A stretch of DNA of 64,000 nt, taken from Opitutales bacterium (GTDB taxonomy: Bacteria > Verrucomicrobiota > Verrucomicrobiia > Opitutales > Oceanipulchritudinaceae). Position 1 is the stretch's first letter. Every line of letters starts with the position of its first letter. Shown piece by piece: positions 54,521 through 63,914 of this stretch. Below the pieces are notes generated by a model. The model was not told where the DNA came from. It saw only the letters and a list, made by a program, of their open reading frames with translations, and made no database searches. A program made the translations under genes and the position numbers. The stretch is from NCBI GenBank assembly GCA_016932335.1, contig JAFGCZ010000005.1:23440-87439 (forward strand). Direction: 5' to 3'.

Positions 54521-55915
54521 TTAAATGTGAATGGCCTCACCGAATGCGGCGGCGGCTGCTTCCATATTGGCCTCACTGAGTGTTGGATGTGCGTGGATGG
54601 TGTGGTGTATATCCTCTGCCGTCAGCTCTGAATTCATGGCCAGGGCATATTCGCCGATCAACTCCGTGGCATCATGTCCGATGATATGGGCACCGAGGAT
54701 TTCGCCGTGTTTGGCATCCAAAATTACTTTGACAAAACCTTCTGAAGCATCGATGGCCACCGCCTTGCCGGACGCGGTAAAGGGAAACTTCCCTACCTTG
54801 TAATCGATCCCTTTTTCCTTTACCTGAGCCTCCGTCATCCCTACAGAAGCCACTTGGGGACTGCAATAAGTGCAGCCGGGGAAGAGAGATACCCGCTTGG
54901 GCTTGGCAATGCCGAACATCCCATTAACGGCCTGAACAGCCTCATATGTGGCCACGTGCGCGAGCCAGGGCGGCCCGATGATATCTCCGGCAGCATAAAT
55001 ACCTTTGCTACTGGTTTCGTAGTTGTCATCCACCACCAGATAGCCGCGGTCCAAATTCAGGTTTACACGGGAAGAAAGCAGCTTATCCAAATAGGGAACA
55101 ATACCAATGGAAAGCAGAAGCGCTTCGGCTGCAACAGGAGTGCGCTTATCGCCTTTGACCAGTTCCAAACTTACGCCGGATTCTGTCTTTACGATGTTCT
55201 CCACTTTTGTCCCCACATGCACCTCCAACTTTTGCTTTTTGAAAGACCTCTGCAGCGCCGCTGCGGTATCGGCATCCTCATGCGGCAGTATCTGTGGCAG
55301 CATCTCCACCAAAGTTACCTTGGTGCCAAGTGAATGCAAGAAATAGGCGAACTCCACTCCAATGGCTCCGGCACCGACAATTACAATGCTCTCGGGACGC
55401 TTCTTCATTACGAGTGCTTCCCGGCTGGTCATCACCCGTTCACCGTCAACATCGATCCCGGGCAGCGTGCGGGCTTTGCAACCGGTGGCAATGAGGATTT
55501 TTTCTGTGCTCAGAAAAGTACCTTTGGACTCACCGTCAACGATCTCGACCATTCCGGGAGCTGAAATCTGCCCGACCCCAACTACGTAATCGACTTTGTT
55601 CTTTTTAAACAGGAACTCGACTCCTTTTGCCATCGTATCGGATACACCACGGGAACGCTTGATAATCTGCTCAAAATCAAAGGAAACATCCTTTACGCTG
55701 ATTCCCAGCTTTTCCGCGCCAAGGATTGTACGATACGCCTCTGCGGCCTTGAGCAGCGCCTTGGAAGGGATGCACCCCCAGTTCAGGCAAGTGCCGCCGG
55801 CTCTTTCCATTTCCACACAGGCAACTTTTTTTCCAAGTTGGCCTGCTCGAATTGCAGCGGCATACCCGGCCGGGCCGCCACCAATAACTACAAGATCATA
55901 TGCTTTTTCTGACAT
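54521..55915 (-). CDS. lpdA: Dihydrolipoyl dehydrogenase (E3)
   Basis: FAD disulfide oxidoreductase that reoxidises lipoamide in 2-oxoacid dehydrogenase and glycine cleavage complexes. It is 464 residues from the ATG at 55915. FAD motif V-V-I-G-G-G-P-A-G-Y; redox pair C43/C48 in G-G-T-C-L-N-W-G-C-I-P-S-K; NAD motif G-A-G-A-I-G-V-E-F; and the C-terminal H-A-H-P-T-L-S-E box with the active-site His are all present. No E1/E2 dehydrogenase subunits adjoin. A TTG start at 55936 is less likely. Confidence 0.95.
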   Translation of the reverse strand: MSEKAYDLVVIGGGPAGYAAAIRAGQLGKKVACVEMERAGGTCLNWGCIPSKALLKAAEAYRTILGAEKLGISVKDVSFDFEQIIKRSRGVSDTMAKGVEFLFKKNKVDYVVGVGQISAPGMVEIVDGESKGTFLSTEKILIATGCKARTLPGIDVDGERVMTSREALVMKKRPESIVIVGAGAIGVEFAYFLHSLGTKVTLVEMLPQILPHEDADTAAALQRSFKKQKLEVHVGTKVENIVKTESGVSLELVKGDKRTPVAAEALLLSIGIVPYLDKLLSSRVNLNLDRGYLVVDDNYETSSKGIYAAGDIIGPPWLAHVATYEAVQAVNGMFGIAKPKRVSLFPGCTYCSPQVASVGMTEAQVKEKGIDYKVGKFPFTASGKAVAIDASEGFVKVILDAKHGEILGAHIIGHDATELIGEYALAMNSELTAEDIHHTIHAHPTLSEANMEAAAAAFGEAIHI

Positions 55916-55984
55916 GTTGGGACTTTTTGCTAACAAACCTCACCTTGAGTTTTTTTCAACTCCGAACCATGTTTTCTCTAGAGT

Positions 55985-56446
55985 TCAAATATCAATGATG
56001 TGGTCGTCGTTATCGACCACCGGCGGACGGTTCCTCTTCAAATCGCGGTAGATCCTTACTATCTGCAGCTCGCGAAAAAGAACTACGGCATAGACAAAGA
56101 CCTGCGAAAGGCTCACACAAAAAGCACCCCAAAGTGCTGAAGCAAAGGTTTCCACATGAAAACCGGGAACCACCGATGCAGTCCCCATAAAAAGCAGCCC
56201 ATTGATAAACCAGAGCCCTATGCCGAAAGTAAGCAATACAAACGGAAGAGCTAGTGAGACGAGAAAAGGTTTCAGTCCCGTATTGAGGACAGCCAACAGG
56301 AAAATGGCTAAAACAAAGGAACCATTGCCATCGAAGTAAATGCCGGAACTGGTCCAGGCAGAGAAAGCGGCCCCCAGTGCAGAAAAAAGGAGTGTTAAGC
56401 CAAGCTTTTTCCACTCCAGTTCTTCTTGTTTGATTCGGAATTCCAT
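55985..56446 (-). CDS. PF04020-type small membrane protein (phage holin family, YvlD-like)
   Basis: A 153-residue inner-membrane protein with about four hydrophobic helices. The pattern N-T-G-L-K-P-F-L-V-S-L-A-L-P-F-V-L-L-T-F-G-I-G-L, then P-G-F-H-V-E-T-F-A-S-A-L-W-G-A, matches the widely distributed YvlD/'phage holin' family. No phage gene is around, so it is not a real holin. Function unknown. The acidic tail (V-D-N-D-D-H-I-I-D-I) is cytoplasmic or periplasmic depending on topology. Confidence 0.8.
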   Translation of the reverse strand: MEFRIKQEELEWKKLGLTLLFSALGAAFSAWTSSGIYFDGNGSFVLAIFLLAVLNTGLKPFLVSLALPFVLLTFGIGLWFINGLLFMGTASVVPGFHVETFASALWGAFCVSLSQVFVYAVVLFRELQIVRIYRDLKRNRPPVVDNDDHIIDI

Positions 56447-56467
56447 GATTCCGATATAAAGCTAAGA

Positions 56468-56872
56468 TCAGTCCTGCCGCAAGATCTCAGTCTCTAAAAC
56501 GACTTTTTCCGCATCAGAGCCTTCTTCAGGAAGCAGAATTACCCGCACTCTGAAAGCATACGGATGAAAAACTTTTTTGGGATGCATCAAAGAATCACCT
56601 TCCAATGTCAGCTGACACTTTTCTCTGTTGCCCTTATCTTTACCGGCAAGGGCTTCGTAGTGCAGCAATGCCTTGCTGTAGATGGGAAGAACCACCTCTT
56701 TGTCGGCATTGAGGAAAAATAAATGGAAACAACCGTCAACGATTTGCAGGTTGGCATAACCGTCATCCAACTCATAGAGAATTCCGGCAGGTTCTTCCGA
56801 TTCGGACTCCTGAGCGGCAAGGATGAACGGGCATAAGAGGAATAGGTATAACAGGATGTTTTTTACATTCAT
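56468..56872 (-). CDS. Small exported protein, unknown
   Basis: A 134-residue protein. The ATG at 56872 gives a clean signal peptide (M-N-V-K-N, then a Leu-rich core, ending in I-L-A-A-Q), so it is probably periplasmic or surface-exposed. An upstream start at 56902 would bury the signal. The mature part is mixed beta with many acidic residues (E-S-E-S-E-E-P). No known family is recognised. It lies 21 bases upstream of the PF04020-type gene, with which it may be co-transcribed. Confidence 0.65.
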   Translation of the reverse strand: MNVKNILLYLFLLCPFILAAQESESEEPAGILYELDDGYANLQIVDGCFHLFFLNADKEVVLPIYSKALLHYEALAGKDKGNREKCQLTLEGDSLMHPKKVFHPYAFRVRVILLPEEGSDAEKVVLETEILRQD

Positions 56873-57117
56873 TTCATATATCGCTAATGGTTTATCCTCC
56901 ATTAGACAATGAAAATCCTCCGCAAAAGCGCTTTCGAACAGAGATTTCCAAAACAGTATCGTGTTAAAAAAGCATATGTTCCTTGATTCAGTTTTGCTTA
57001 AAAAACAGACGCAAGCGAAGGGAAAAGATTTTGCGCGCTTCTTGCATGTCTAGGACACACTGTTTCATACCCCTTAATCTTCTCTAAAGGTTCCTCCTGC
57101 TATACTTGGGCCACAAG

Positions 57118-58566
57118 ATGAGATCCAAGCCCAGTATATCCGCATTTAGACCATTGCCGATGGTTGCCGTGGCTTCCTCCGTGTTTCTTGCGGCCTGCGC
57201 CAGTACCGCACCACACGGAGTAAGCGACTCCAGAGTGAACATTCCCAAACAGTGGCAACAATCGGAAAAAACCGATGGTGTGGTCCGCACAAAAGAATCC
57301 CTTAGTCGGTGGTGGACGCTTTTCAACGACCCCATTCTGGACAAGCTCATTACAGAAGGGTTGAATGACAGCCCGGATATGCTCACAGCCATATCCCGTG
57401 TAATGGAGGCACGCGCTCAAAGCAATGTTACCCGCGCTTCGCTGTTTCCCAGCTTAACAGTCGGAGCCGGTGCAGGAGCCAGCAATACCCGCAATCGAAG
57501 AACGGACAGCAGCGACGGTTCCAACAGTTTCACCTCCTCACTGGATGCCAGTTGGGAGATTGATCTGTTCGGCAAACTGCGTCAGGAACTGGAATCCTCC
57601 AAAGCCACGCTGGCAGAAACCGAGGAAAACTTTAGAGCGGCACAGGCCAGTCTTTCTGCAGAGATTGCTACAGCCTATGTAACACTCCGCACCTACGAGG
57701 TGAAATACGAAATAACTCAACGCGATCTCGCAATCCAGGAGGAAACACTTGAGCTGACGCGCTTTAAAGCACAATCCGGTGATGTCAGCGATTTCGATGT
57801 GCAAAGCGCGCTGGCTTCCATCGAACAGACAAGAGCAAGCCTACCGACGCTCGATCACAACATAACCACCAGCCGTAATCAGTTGGCCACACTTATCGGG
57901 GAAACCCCCGGTGAGCTGGATACCCTTCTTGGACATTCGACCATCATCCCCAATGCTCCGGCGTACATATCGGCAGGTATCCCGGCAGAAACCCTCTTGC
58001 AAAGGCCGGATGTTCGTGCCGCACAATATAATGTTGCCGCAGCTCTCGCCAATATGAAGGCCAGCGAAAGAGAACGGCTTCCATCACTTACCCTGAGCGG
58101 TTCCATCGGCTCAACAGCCTACGAAGCCGGAGACTTTTTTGATCCGGAACAGATCGCGTCCAAGGCACTGGCCAGCCTCACCGCCCCCATTTTCAACTCC
58201 GGCAAAATCCGCCAACAGATAGCAATTAGTCGGGAGCAGGCAAAACAAGCCATTTACGCATACGAAACTGCACTGCTGACCGCTTTATCCGATGTTGAAA
58301 ATGCCCTCAGCTACAACAAGAGCAGCAACACCAGAATAACCTCGCTTGAGAAAGCCGTCATCGCATCCACCGAGGCCCATAAACTGGCAAAAATGCAATA
58401 CGAGGCAGGGAGTGCGGATATCACCACTTTACTTTCTGCAGAAAGCAGCCTGCTGGCCGCCAGGCTACAGAAGGCCAGCGCCCAGCAGGAAATGGCTACT
58501 GCTCAGATTCAACTATTCAAGGCACTAGGTGGAGGCTGGACTCGGGAAATCCCCACGAATCAATAA
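57118..58566 (+). CDS. NodT-family outer-membrane efflux lipoprotein (TolC-like)
   Basis: Outer-membrane channel of a tripartite efflux pump. The 482-residue protein starts at the ATG at 57118. A lipoprotein signal ends in L-A-A-C, so C27 is lipidated. Two OEP repeats follow with the hallmark D-x-S-W-E-I-D-L-F-G-K-L and L-L-Q-R-P-D-V-R-A-A-Q segments. It is followed after 18 bases by the MacA-like adaptor, giving an ordered outer channel / adaptor / ATPase / permease set. Confidence 0.92.
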   Translation: MRSKPSISAFRPLPMVAVASSVFLAACASTAPHGVSDSRVNIPKQWQQSEKTDGVVRTKESLSRWWTLFNDPILDKLITEGLNDSPDMLTAISRVMEARAQSNVTRASLFPSLTVGAGAGASNTRNRRTDSSDGSNSFTSSLDASWEIDLFGKLRQELESSKATLAETEENFRAAQASLSAEIATAYVTLRTYEVKYEITQRDLAIQEETLELTRFKAQSGDVSDFDVQSALASIEQTRASLPTLDHNITTSRNQLATLIGETPGELDTLLGHSTIIPNAPAYISAGIPAETLLQRPDVRAAQYNVAAALANMKASERERLPSLTLSGSIGSTAYEAGDFFDPEQIASKALASLTAPIFNSGKIRQQIAISREQAKQAIYAYETALLTALSDVENALSYNKSSNTRITSLEKAVIASTEAHKLAKMQYEAGSADITTLLSAESSLLAARLQKASAQQEMATAQIQLFKALGGGWTREIPTNQ

Positions 58567-58584
58567 ATCTATTTACTTCTCAAA

Positions 58585-59874
58585 ATGAAAAAAGAATCAG
58601 AAAAATCGTTGCATGCCATTATCGAAGCAGCAGGCACAACGTCCTCCTCAAAGCTGCGCAGACGAATCGGCATTGGTGCGGTAGTCCTTGTTGTGCTGTG
58701 TGTTCTGGTCCGAACGGGAATGGCGGGAGACAAACCTCCGATGCCATCATTTGAGACGATACCCCTTGCGCGGGGCGAGATCTCTTTGGTGGTTACCGCC
58801 ACAGGGAATTTGGAACCAACGGATGAGGTAACTGTTGGCAGTGAACTCTCCGGCACAGTGCTCGAAGTCTATGTCGATACAAACAGCATCGTCCACAAGG
58901 GAGACCCGCTGGCCAAGCTGGATACCAGTATTCTGGAGCAGGAAATCCTCTCCAGCCGAGCAAATCTCCTCTCTGCCAAAGCCAGTGTGGCACAAGCAAA
59001 GGCAACTCAGGTGGAAGCAGACGCTACCCTGGCCAGAGCTCGGAAACTCCGTGAATTGAGCGACGGCCGGCTTCCTTCTCAGGCAGATTTTGACAGTGCC
59101 ACAGCCACCGCCTTAAGGGCGGCCGCCGATCTTCAGGCAGCCGAGGCCAAAGTCAGCGTTGCCGAAGCAACCCTGAGCATCAACGAGAGAGATTTGGAAA
59201 AAGCTATCATCATCTCCCCCATCGACGGGATCGTTCTTTCCCGTGAGATAGAACCTGGGCAAACTGTGGCCGCCAGCTTTACTGCACCGGAACTCTTTGT
59301 CATAGCCCAAAGTCTGGAGCATATGAAACTGACTGTTACCGTGGCAGAAGCAGACATCGGTCGCCTTCAGGAAGGTCAAGAAGCCAGCTTTACCGTAGAC
59401 GCATGGCCGGGGCGAGTCTATCAGGCAGATGTGCTCAAGGTTGCCTATGGATCCACCGTTACAGACAACGTGGTTACTTACGAAACGGAAATGGGAGTGG
59501 AAAACAGTGACATGAGCCTGCGTCCCGGAATGACGGCTACTGCAGATATTAAAGCTGCCAGTAGTGAAAATACCTATATCGTGCCAACCACAGCTTTGCG
59601 TTTTAAACCCCAGGCCCAAGAAGGCACCGCGGCTCCGCAGAAAAAGAGTTTTCTGCAAAGCATCGTACCCATGCCTCCTCGTGTGCGGCAGCCAGGACAC
59701 TCCAACGGTCAAAATTCTAAACGACTGAAATCTGGCAGTTCCAGAATTTGGGTACTAATGGATGGCATTCCTCAGCCGATTATGGTCAAAACCGGACTGA
59801 GCGAAGGGGCAAACATCGAAATTATAGGCGAAGGGCTGTCCGATGGGATGCAGATCATCATCCGGGAGAAATAA
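58585..59874 (+). CDS. MacA-like periplasmic adaptor (membrane fusion protein)
   Basis: Links the inner-membrane ABC transporter to the outer-membrane channel. The 429-residue protein has one N-terminal membrane anchor (about 30-48). The lipoyl half-motifs (G-S-E-L-S-G-T-V-L-E-V and I-S-P-I-D-G-I-V-L-S-R) flank an alpha-helical hairpin (about 120-205). A beta-barrel (R-P-G-M-T-A-T-A-D-I) follows, and a membrane-proximal C-terminal domain with an Ala/Gln/Lys/Ser-rich insert near 345-385. It is followed after 4 bases by the ATPase. Confidence 0.9.
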   Translation: MKKESEKSLHAIIEAAGTTSSSKLRRRIGIGAVVLVVLCVLVRTGMAGDKPPMPSFETIPLARGEISLVVTATGNLEPTDEVTVGSELSGTVLEVYVDTNSIVHKGDPLAKLDTSILEQEILSSRANLLSAKASVAQAKATQVEADATLARARKLRELSDGRLPSQADFDSATATALRAAADLQAAEAKVSVAEATLSINERDLEKAIIISPIDGIVLSREIEPGQTVAASFTAPELFVIAQSLEHMKLTVTVAEADIGRLQEGQEASFTVDAWPGRVYQADVLKVAYGSTVTDNVVTYETEMGVENSDMSLRPGMTATADIKAASSENTYIVPTTALRFKPQAQEGTAAPQKKSFLQSIVPMPPRVRQPGHSNGQNSKRLKSGSSRIWVLMDGIPQPIMVKTGLSEGANIEIIGEGLSDGMQIIIREK

Positions 59875-59878
59875 CACC

Positions 59879-60589
59879 ATGCCTGCAAAGGAACTCATAA
59901 GGTTATCTGGCTTGACCAAGACGTATGGCCAGGGAGATGCCGCATTTCAGGCTCTCAAAGGCATAGATCTTTCGATTAATGTGGGCGAGTTTGTTGCTGT
60001 CATGGGTCATAGTGGCTCCGGGAAATCCACCTTGATGAACATTCTGGGGTGTCTGGATACGCCTACCAGCGGTGTCTACGCCTACGAAAATATAGAAGTC
60101 CAGAAACTGGAGACCAACCAACGCTCCATGCTTCGTCGACACGCGCTTGGCTTTATTTTTCAGGGCTTTAACCTTCTGGCCCGCACCAGCGCACTGGAAA
60201 ACGTAGAACTCCCCCTGCTCTACCGCGGCCTCACCCGCGGGAAGCGGCATGAAATGGCAGAAAAGGCTCTACGCTCGGTAGGTCTTCCCGACAAACTGAG
60301 AAACAAACCTTCGGAGCTCTCCGGCGGGCAACAACAGAGAGTCGCCATCGCGAGGGCCATTGTTACCAATCCCATTACTCTCTTTGCAGACGAACCCACC
60401 GGAAACCTGGACTCATCCACCACACACGAGGTGATGACTCTCTTGACACAGCTCAACAGAGAAAAAGGCATCACCATTCTTATGGTAACACATGAAGACG
60501 ATGTTGCGTCCTATGCCGATAGAGTTGTGTGCCTATCCGACGGAAACATTCTCTCCGATACGCTTAACAACAGAAAAAACAACAAATGA
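59879..60589 (+). CDS. MacB/LolD-type ABC transporter ATPase
   Basis: A 236-residue nucleotide-binding subunit from the ATG at 59879. Walker A is G-H-S-G-S-G-K-S-T, then the Q-loop F-Q-G-F-N-L-L-A-R, signature L-S-G-G-Q-Q-Q-R-V-A-I-A-R, Walker B L-F-A-D-E-P-T-G-N-L-D, and the H-loop V-T-H-E. The E. coli MacB fuses this part to the permease; here they are separate genes overlapping by 4 bases. A longer in-frame start at 59843 would overlap the adaptor gene and is not favoured. Confidence 0.93.
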   Translation: MPAKELIRLSGLTKTYGQGDAAFQALKGIDLSINVGEFVAVMGHSGSGKSTLMNILGCLDTPTSGVYAYENIEVQKLETNQRSMLRRHALGFIFQGFNLLARTSALENVELPLLYRGLTRGKRHEMAEKALRSVGLPDKLRNKPSELSGGQQQRVAIARAIVTNPITLFADEPTGNLDSSTTHEVMTLLTQLNREKGITILMVTHEDDVASYADRVVCLSDGNILSDTLNNRKNNK

Positions 60590-61800
60590 CCTGGAACGCT
60601 TTTTTAATAGCACTGCGGGAAATCCGGAGAAACCTTACCCGTGCCTTCCTTACAGTGTTGGGAATCATCATTGGCGTCGCTTCGGTGATTACGATGGTCA
60701 CGCTCGGAGATGGCACCACCAAAGCGCTTCAGCAGCAAATTTCCAGTCTGGGAAGCAATATGCTGATGATTCGCCCGGGTATGGGCTTTGGACCGCGCTC
60801 TGCCTCCGCAGGTATCCCAAATTTCACGATGGATGATGTGGAGGCCATCAGAGAACAGATTGACAATATCTCTGCCGTGGCTCCCGTAAGCAGCAGCCAA
60901 ATGGGGACCATTTATATGCAGGAAGCCCGCAGTAGCAGCATTACTGGAACCACTCTGGAGTATTTTAGCATTAACAACTGGACATTGGCTGAAGGTCGCT
61001 ACTTCAGTAGCAGCGAAGCCACCTCCGGAGCCGCTGTTGGTGTAATTGGCGATACCGTGCGTAAAGAGCTTTTTAACGGAGAAGACCCCATCGGTAAAAA
61101 AATACGCGTGGGCAGTTCGGTCATTGAAGTCATTGGCCTGTTAAAAGCGAAAGGTCAAGTAGGCATGGGGGATCAGGATGACTGCATCATGGTTCCCATC
61201 AATACTGTGCAACGCCGCATAACCGGTTATACGTCCATGCACAATATTGGCACGATCTGTGTGTCCGCAGTCGAAGGAACGGACAGCGACAAGCTTGTTG
61301 CAGATATCAGTTCTCTGATGAGGCAACGTCGCAATCTTCAGCCGAATCAGGACAACAATTTTAATGTGTTTGATACACGCCAAATAGCAGATACCCTCAG
61401 CTCATCCACCAAAACCATGACCACGCTTCTGGCTGCGGTAGCCGGAGTCAGCTTGCTGGTTGGCGGTATCGGAATCATGAACATCATGCTCGTCAGCGTT
61501 ACCGAGCGCACCCGAGAAATCGGAATTAGGCTATCGATCGGTGCTCTGGCCCGCGAAGTACTGCTTCAGTTTCTCGTAGAGGCCATCACCCTTTCCTGTA
61601 TCGGCGGGATAGTAGGCATACTACTGGCATTAGTTATCTGCCTGGGCCTCTCTCAATTGATAGATATACCGTTTGCATTCAATATTCAGATCAATATGAT
61701 TTCGTTCATATTCTCAGCGACCATTGGTGTCTTGTTCGGGTATGCTCCGGCACGCCGTGCATCTCGCCTGGACCCCATCGATGCGCTGCGCCACGAGTAA
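60586..61800 (+). CDS. MacB/FtsX-type ABC transporter permease
   Basis: A 404-residue membrane subunit: one N-terminal helix (about 19-42), a large MacB periplasmic core domain (about 45-265) and three C-terminal helices. The end motif A-P-A-R-R-A-S-R-L-D-P-I-D-A-L-R-H-E is diagnostic for MacB-type permeases. Type VII ABC systems expel macrolides, peptides or lipid-like compounds through mechanotransmission; the substrate here is unknown. Confidence 0.92.
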   Translation: MTWNAFLIALREIRRNLTRAFLTVLGIIIGVASVITMVTLGDGTTKALQQQISSLGSNMLMIRPGMGFGPRSASAGIPNFTMDDVEAIREQIDNISAVAPVSSSQMGTIYMQEARSSSITGTTLEYFSINNWTLAEGRYFSSSEATSGAAVGVIGDTVRKELFNGEDPIGKKIRVGSSVIEVIGLLKAKGQVGMGDQDDCIMVPINTVQRRITGYTSMHNIGTICVSAVEGTDSDKLVADISSLMRQRRNLQPNQDNNFNVFDTRQIADTLSSSTKTMTTLLAAVAGVSLLVGGIGIMNIMLVSVTERTREIGIRLSIGALAREVLLQFLVEAITLSCIGGIVGILLALVICLGLSQLIDIPFAFNIQINMISFIFSATIGVLFGYAPARRASRLDPIDALRHE

Positions 61801-61832
61801 CCCTGGAGTTACATTAAAACAGATTGAAATTC

Positions 61833-62483
61833 ATGCGCCTGTTGGTAATCGAAGACGACCCTTCCATTCAACGCAGCCTTGCCGAAAGCCTGCGCGAAGA
61901 ACAGTATGCCGTAGATGTGGCCGATGACGGACAAAGCGGTCTCTACAAAGCGCTCAACACGGCATACGACTGCATCCTGCTGGATGTTATGCTGCCCAAA
62001 CTCAATGGTTGGGAGGTACTGGCCGCACTTCGGGAAAAATCCACCACCCCGGTGCTGATGCTTACGGCACTAGGAGCAACAGAACAACGCGTTAAGGGAC
62101 TGAACAACGGGGCCGATGATTACCTGCCAAAACCTTTTGAGCTAGACGAATTGTTTGCCCGCGTACGGGCATTGATTCGCCGCTCATCCGGTCAAACGCA
62201 GCCACAAAGAAACTTGCGTAACCTTACGCTGGATACCGTTGCCCGCCGCGTGGAAGTCTCAGGAAAAGAAATCCCTCTCACGGCACGGGAATACGTGCTG
62301 CTGGAGTATTTTATGATGCATCCCGGACAGGTTATCAGCCGCAGCAACCTGTACGAACACCTCTTTGATGAGGACGACGACAGCATGTCCAACCTCCTGG
62401 ATGTGCATGTATCAAACCTTCGCCGCAAAATCGGCCACGAATTCATCGTCACCCACCGGGGGCACGGCTACAGCATTCAATGA
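61833..62483 (+). CDS. OmpR/PhoB-family response regulator
   Basis: A 216-residue regulator from the ATG at 61833. The receiver has E7-D8, phospho-acceptor D51 (L-L-D-V-M-L-P-K) and K100. The winged-helix DNA-binding domain reads L-T-A-R-E-Y-V-L-L-E-Y-F, then V-S-N-L-R-R-K-I and R-G-H-G-Y-S-I. It lies 32 bases after the permease and overlaps the kinase gene by 4 bases, so the efflux operon encodes its own control. Confidence 0.93.
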   Translation: MRLLVIEDDPSIQRSLAESLREEQYAVDVADDGQSGLYKALNTAYDCILLDVMLPKLNGWEVLAALREKSTTPVLMLTALGATEQRVKGLNNGADDYLPKPFELDELFARVRALIRRSSGQTQPQRNLRNLTLDTVARRVEVSGKEIPLTAREYVLLEYFMMHPGQVISRSNLYEHLFDEDDDSMSNLLDVHVSNLRRKIGHEFIVTHRGHGYSIQ

Positions 62484-63895
62484 AATCTCCCCTGCATTCT
62501 ATTCGTTGGCGCATTCAGGTCTGGCATGGCTTGCTGCTCCTCTTTGTCCTGATGGCATTTTGCTTAACCGCCGCCCGTATGGCCCAGAAAGATCATTTTC
62601 GTAGAATTGACAGAGACTTGGAACGGACAGAACGCGAAATATTCCATAAGCTACAGCACAGCATTATGCCGGATGACGAAAAAGCACCGCCAATGCCACC
62701 GGAACTACTCTTTAAAACACTTCGCGATGAGAAACAGGATATCTGGCGCGATTTTGCCGCCGCCTACGAAAATCAAGATCCCGGCTATGTCTATTTCAGC
62801 ATTCGGGATGCCGACGGAAGTGTGTTGTTGCAAACACCCAATACCCCCGATTCAGAAAAACTTCAGGTAAGCGGAGAACAGGGATTCACCGAAGAAGTCC
62901 ACTCTATTGACAATCGGCGGGAAATGGTTCGAGGGCCCTGGCGCAAATTGCACTTCATCGTTGGCCGCGATATCAGCCGCGAACTGGAGGAAATGCAGCA
63001 CTTTAAAACAAGGCTCTTCCTCACCGGGCTCGGCGTCTGGATGGTCAGCTTGTTGGGAGGCTGGCTGCTTGCCGGCAATGCACTGAAACCTATTGCCACC
63101 ATTAGTAATACAGCGTTCCGCATCGCAGAAGGCAACTTGGAAAAACGCATCGATACATCGGGCAACAGCGAACTGGACGAGTTGGCCAGAGTGCTGAATC
63201 AGACCTTCGACCGCCTACACACCGCCTTCAACAGGCAAAAACGCTTTACCGCCGATGCATCCCACGAGCTGCGCACGCCTGTTACCGCCCTGCTCACGGA
63301 ATCAGAGCGCATTCTTCGCAGAGAACGCAGTTGCGATGAATACCGGGAGGCCATAATGGCTTGCCACAACAGTGGACGCCGCATGAGCCAACTGATTGAG
63401 GCCTTGCTCATGCTGTCTCAACAGGAAAATTCCACAGTCACAAAAGAACAGTGCGATATGGGCAGCATCCTCAAAGACGTGGTGGAACAACTTCTACCTT
63501 TAGCCGAAAAATGCGGCGTTTCCGTAACGTGCCATAGCAATGTTACTCCCTGCTACGGAGATGCGGCTGCGCTTTTCATTCTCGCCCGCAATCTTGTGGC
63601 CAACGCCATTGGGCACAACCACAGAGGAGGCCATGTATGGGTAGAAAGCTTCTGCGAAAACCAAGCCTGCCTACTGAAAGTCAGTGATGATGGCCCCGGG
63701 ATAGCCGAAGAAGATTTACCGCACATCTTCGAGCGATTTTACCGCGCAGATAAAGCGCGCACAGGGACATCCGGTCACACCGGCTTAGGCTTGGCCATCG
63801 TTAATGCCATTGCCCAAAAACACGACGCTGCAGTAAACGTAGAAAGCACACTCGGGCACGGCGCTCTCTTCACGGTCCGCTTTCCTCGTCATTAA
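62480..63895 (+). CDS. Sensor histidine kinase of the efflux operon
   Basis: A 471-residue kinase with membrane segments at about 13-33 and 178-198 enclosing a periplasmic sensor of about 140 residues. HAMP follows (199-252), then HisKA with H262 in D-A-S-H-E-L-R-T-P. The HATPase domain has N-L-V-A-N-A-I-G-H-N, D-D-G-P-G-I-A and T-G-L-G-L-A-I. The layout matches CusS/heavy-metal-type kinases, but the signal here is likelier a compound handled by the pump. Last gene of the operon. Confidence 0.92.
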   Translation: MKSPLHSIRWRIQVWHGLLLLFVLMAFCLTAARMAQKDHFRRIDRDLERTEREIFHKLQHSIMPDDEKAPPMPPELLFKTLRDEKQDIWRDFAAAYENQDPGYVYFSIRDADGSVLLQTPNTPDSEKLQVSGEQGFTEEVHSIDNRREMVRGPWRKLHFIVGRDISRELEEMQHFKTRLFLTGLGVWMVSLLGGWLLAGNALKPIATISNTAFRIAEGNLEKRIDTSGNSELDELARVLNQTFDRLHTAFNRQKRFTADASHELRTPVTALLTESERILRRERSCDEYREAIMACHNSGRRMSQLIEALLMLSQQENSTVTKEQCDMGSILKDVVEQLLPLAEKCGVSVTCHSNVTPCYGDAAALFILARNLVANAIGHNHRGGHVWVESFCENQACLLKVSDDGPGIAEEDLPHIFERFYRADKARTGTSGHTGLGLAIVNAIAQKHDAAVNVESTLGHGALFTVRFPRH

Positions 63896-63914
63896 CCATC
63901 TCAAATAGAACCGT

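Noticed and set aside
55985..56446. Holin, hence a prophage remnant
   Set aside because: PF04020 proteins are common chromosomal membrane proteins despite the family name; neighbours are housekeeping genes.
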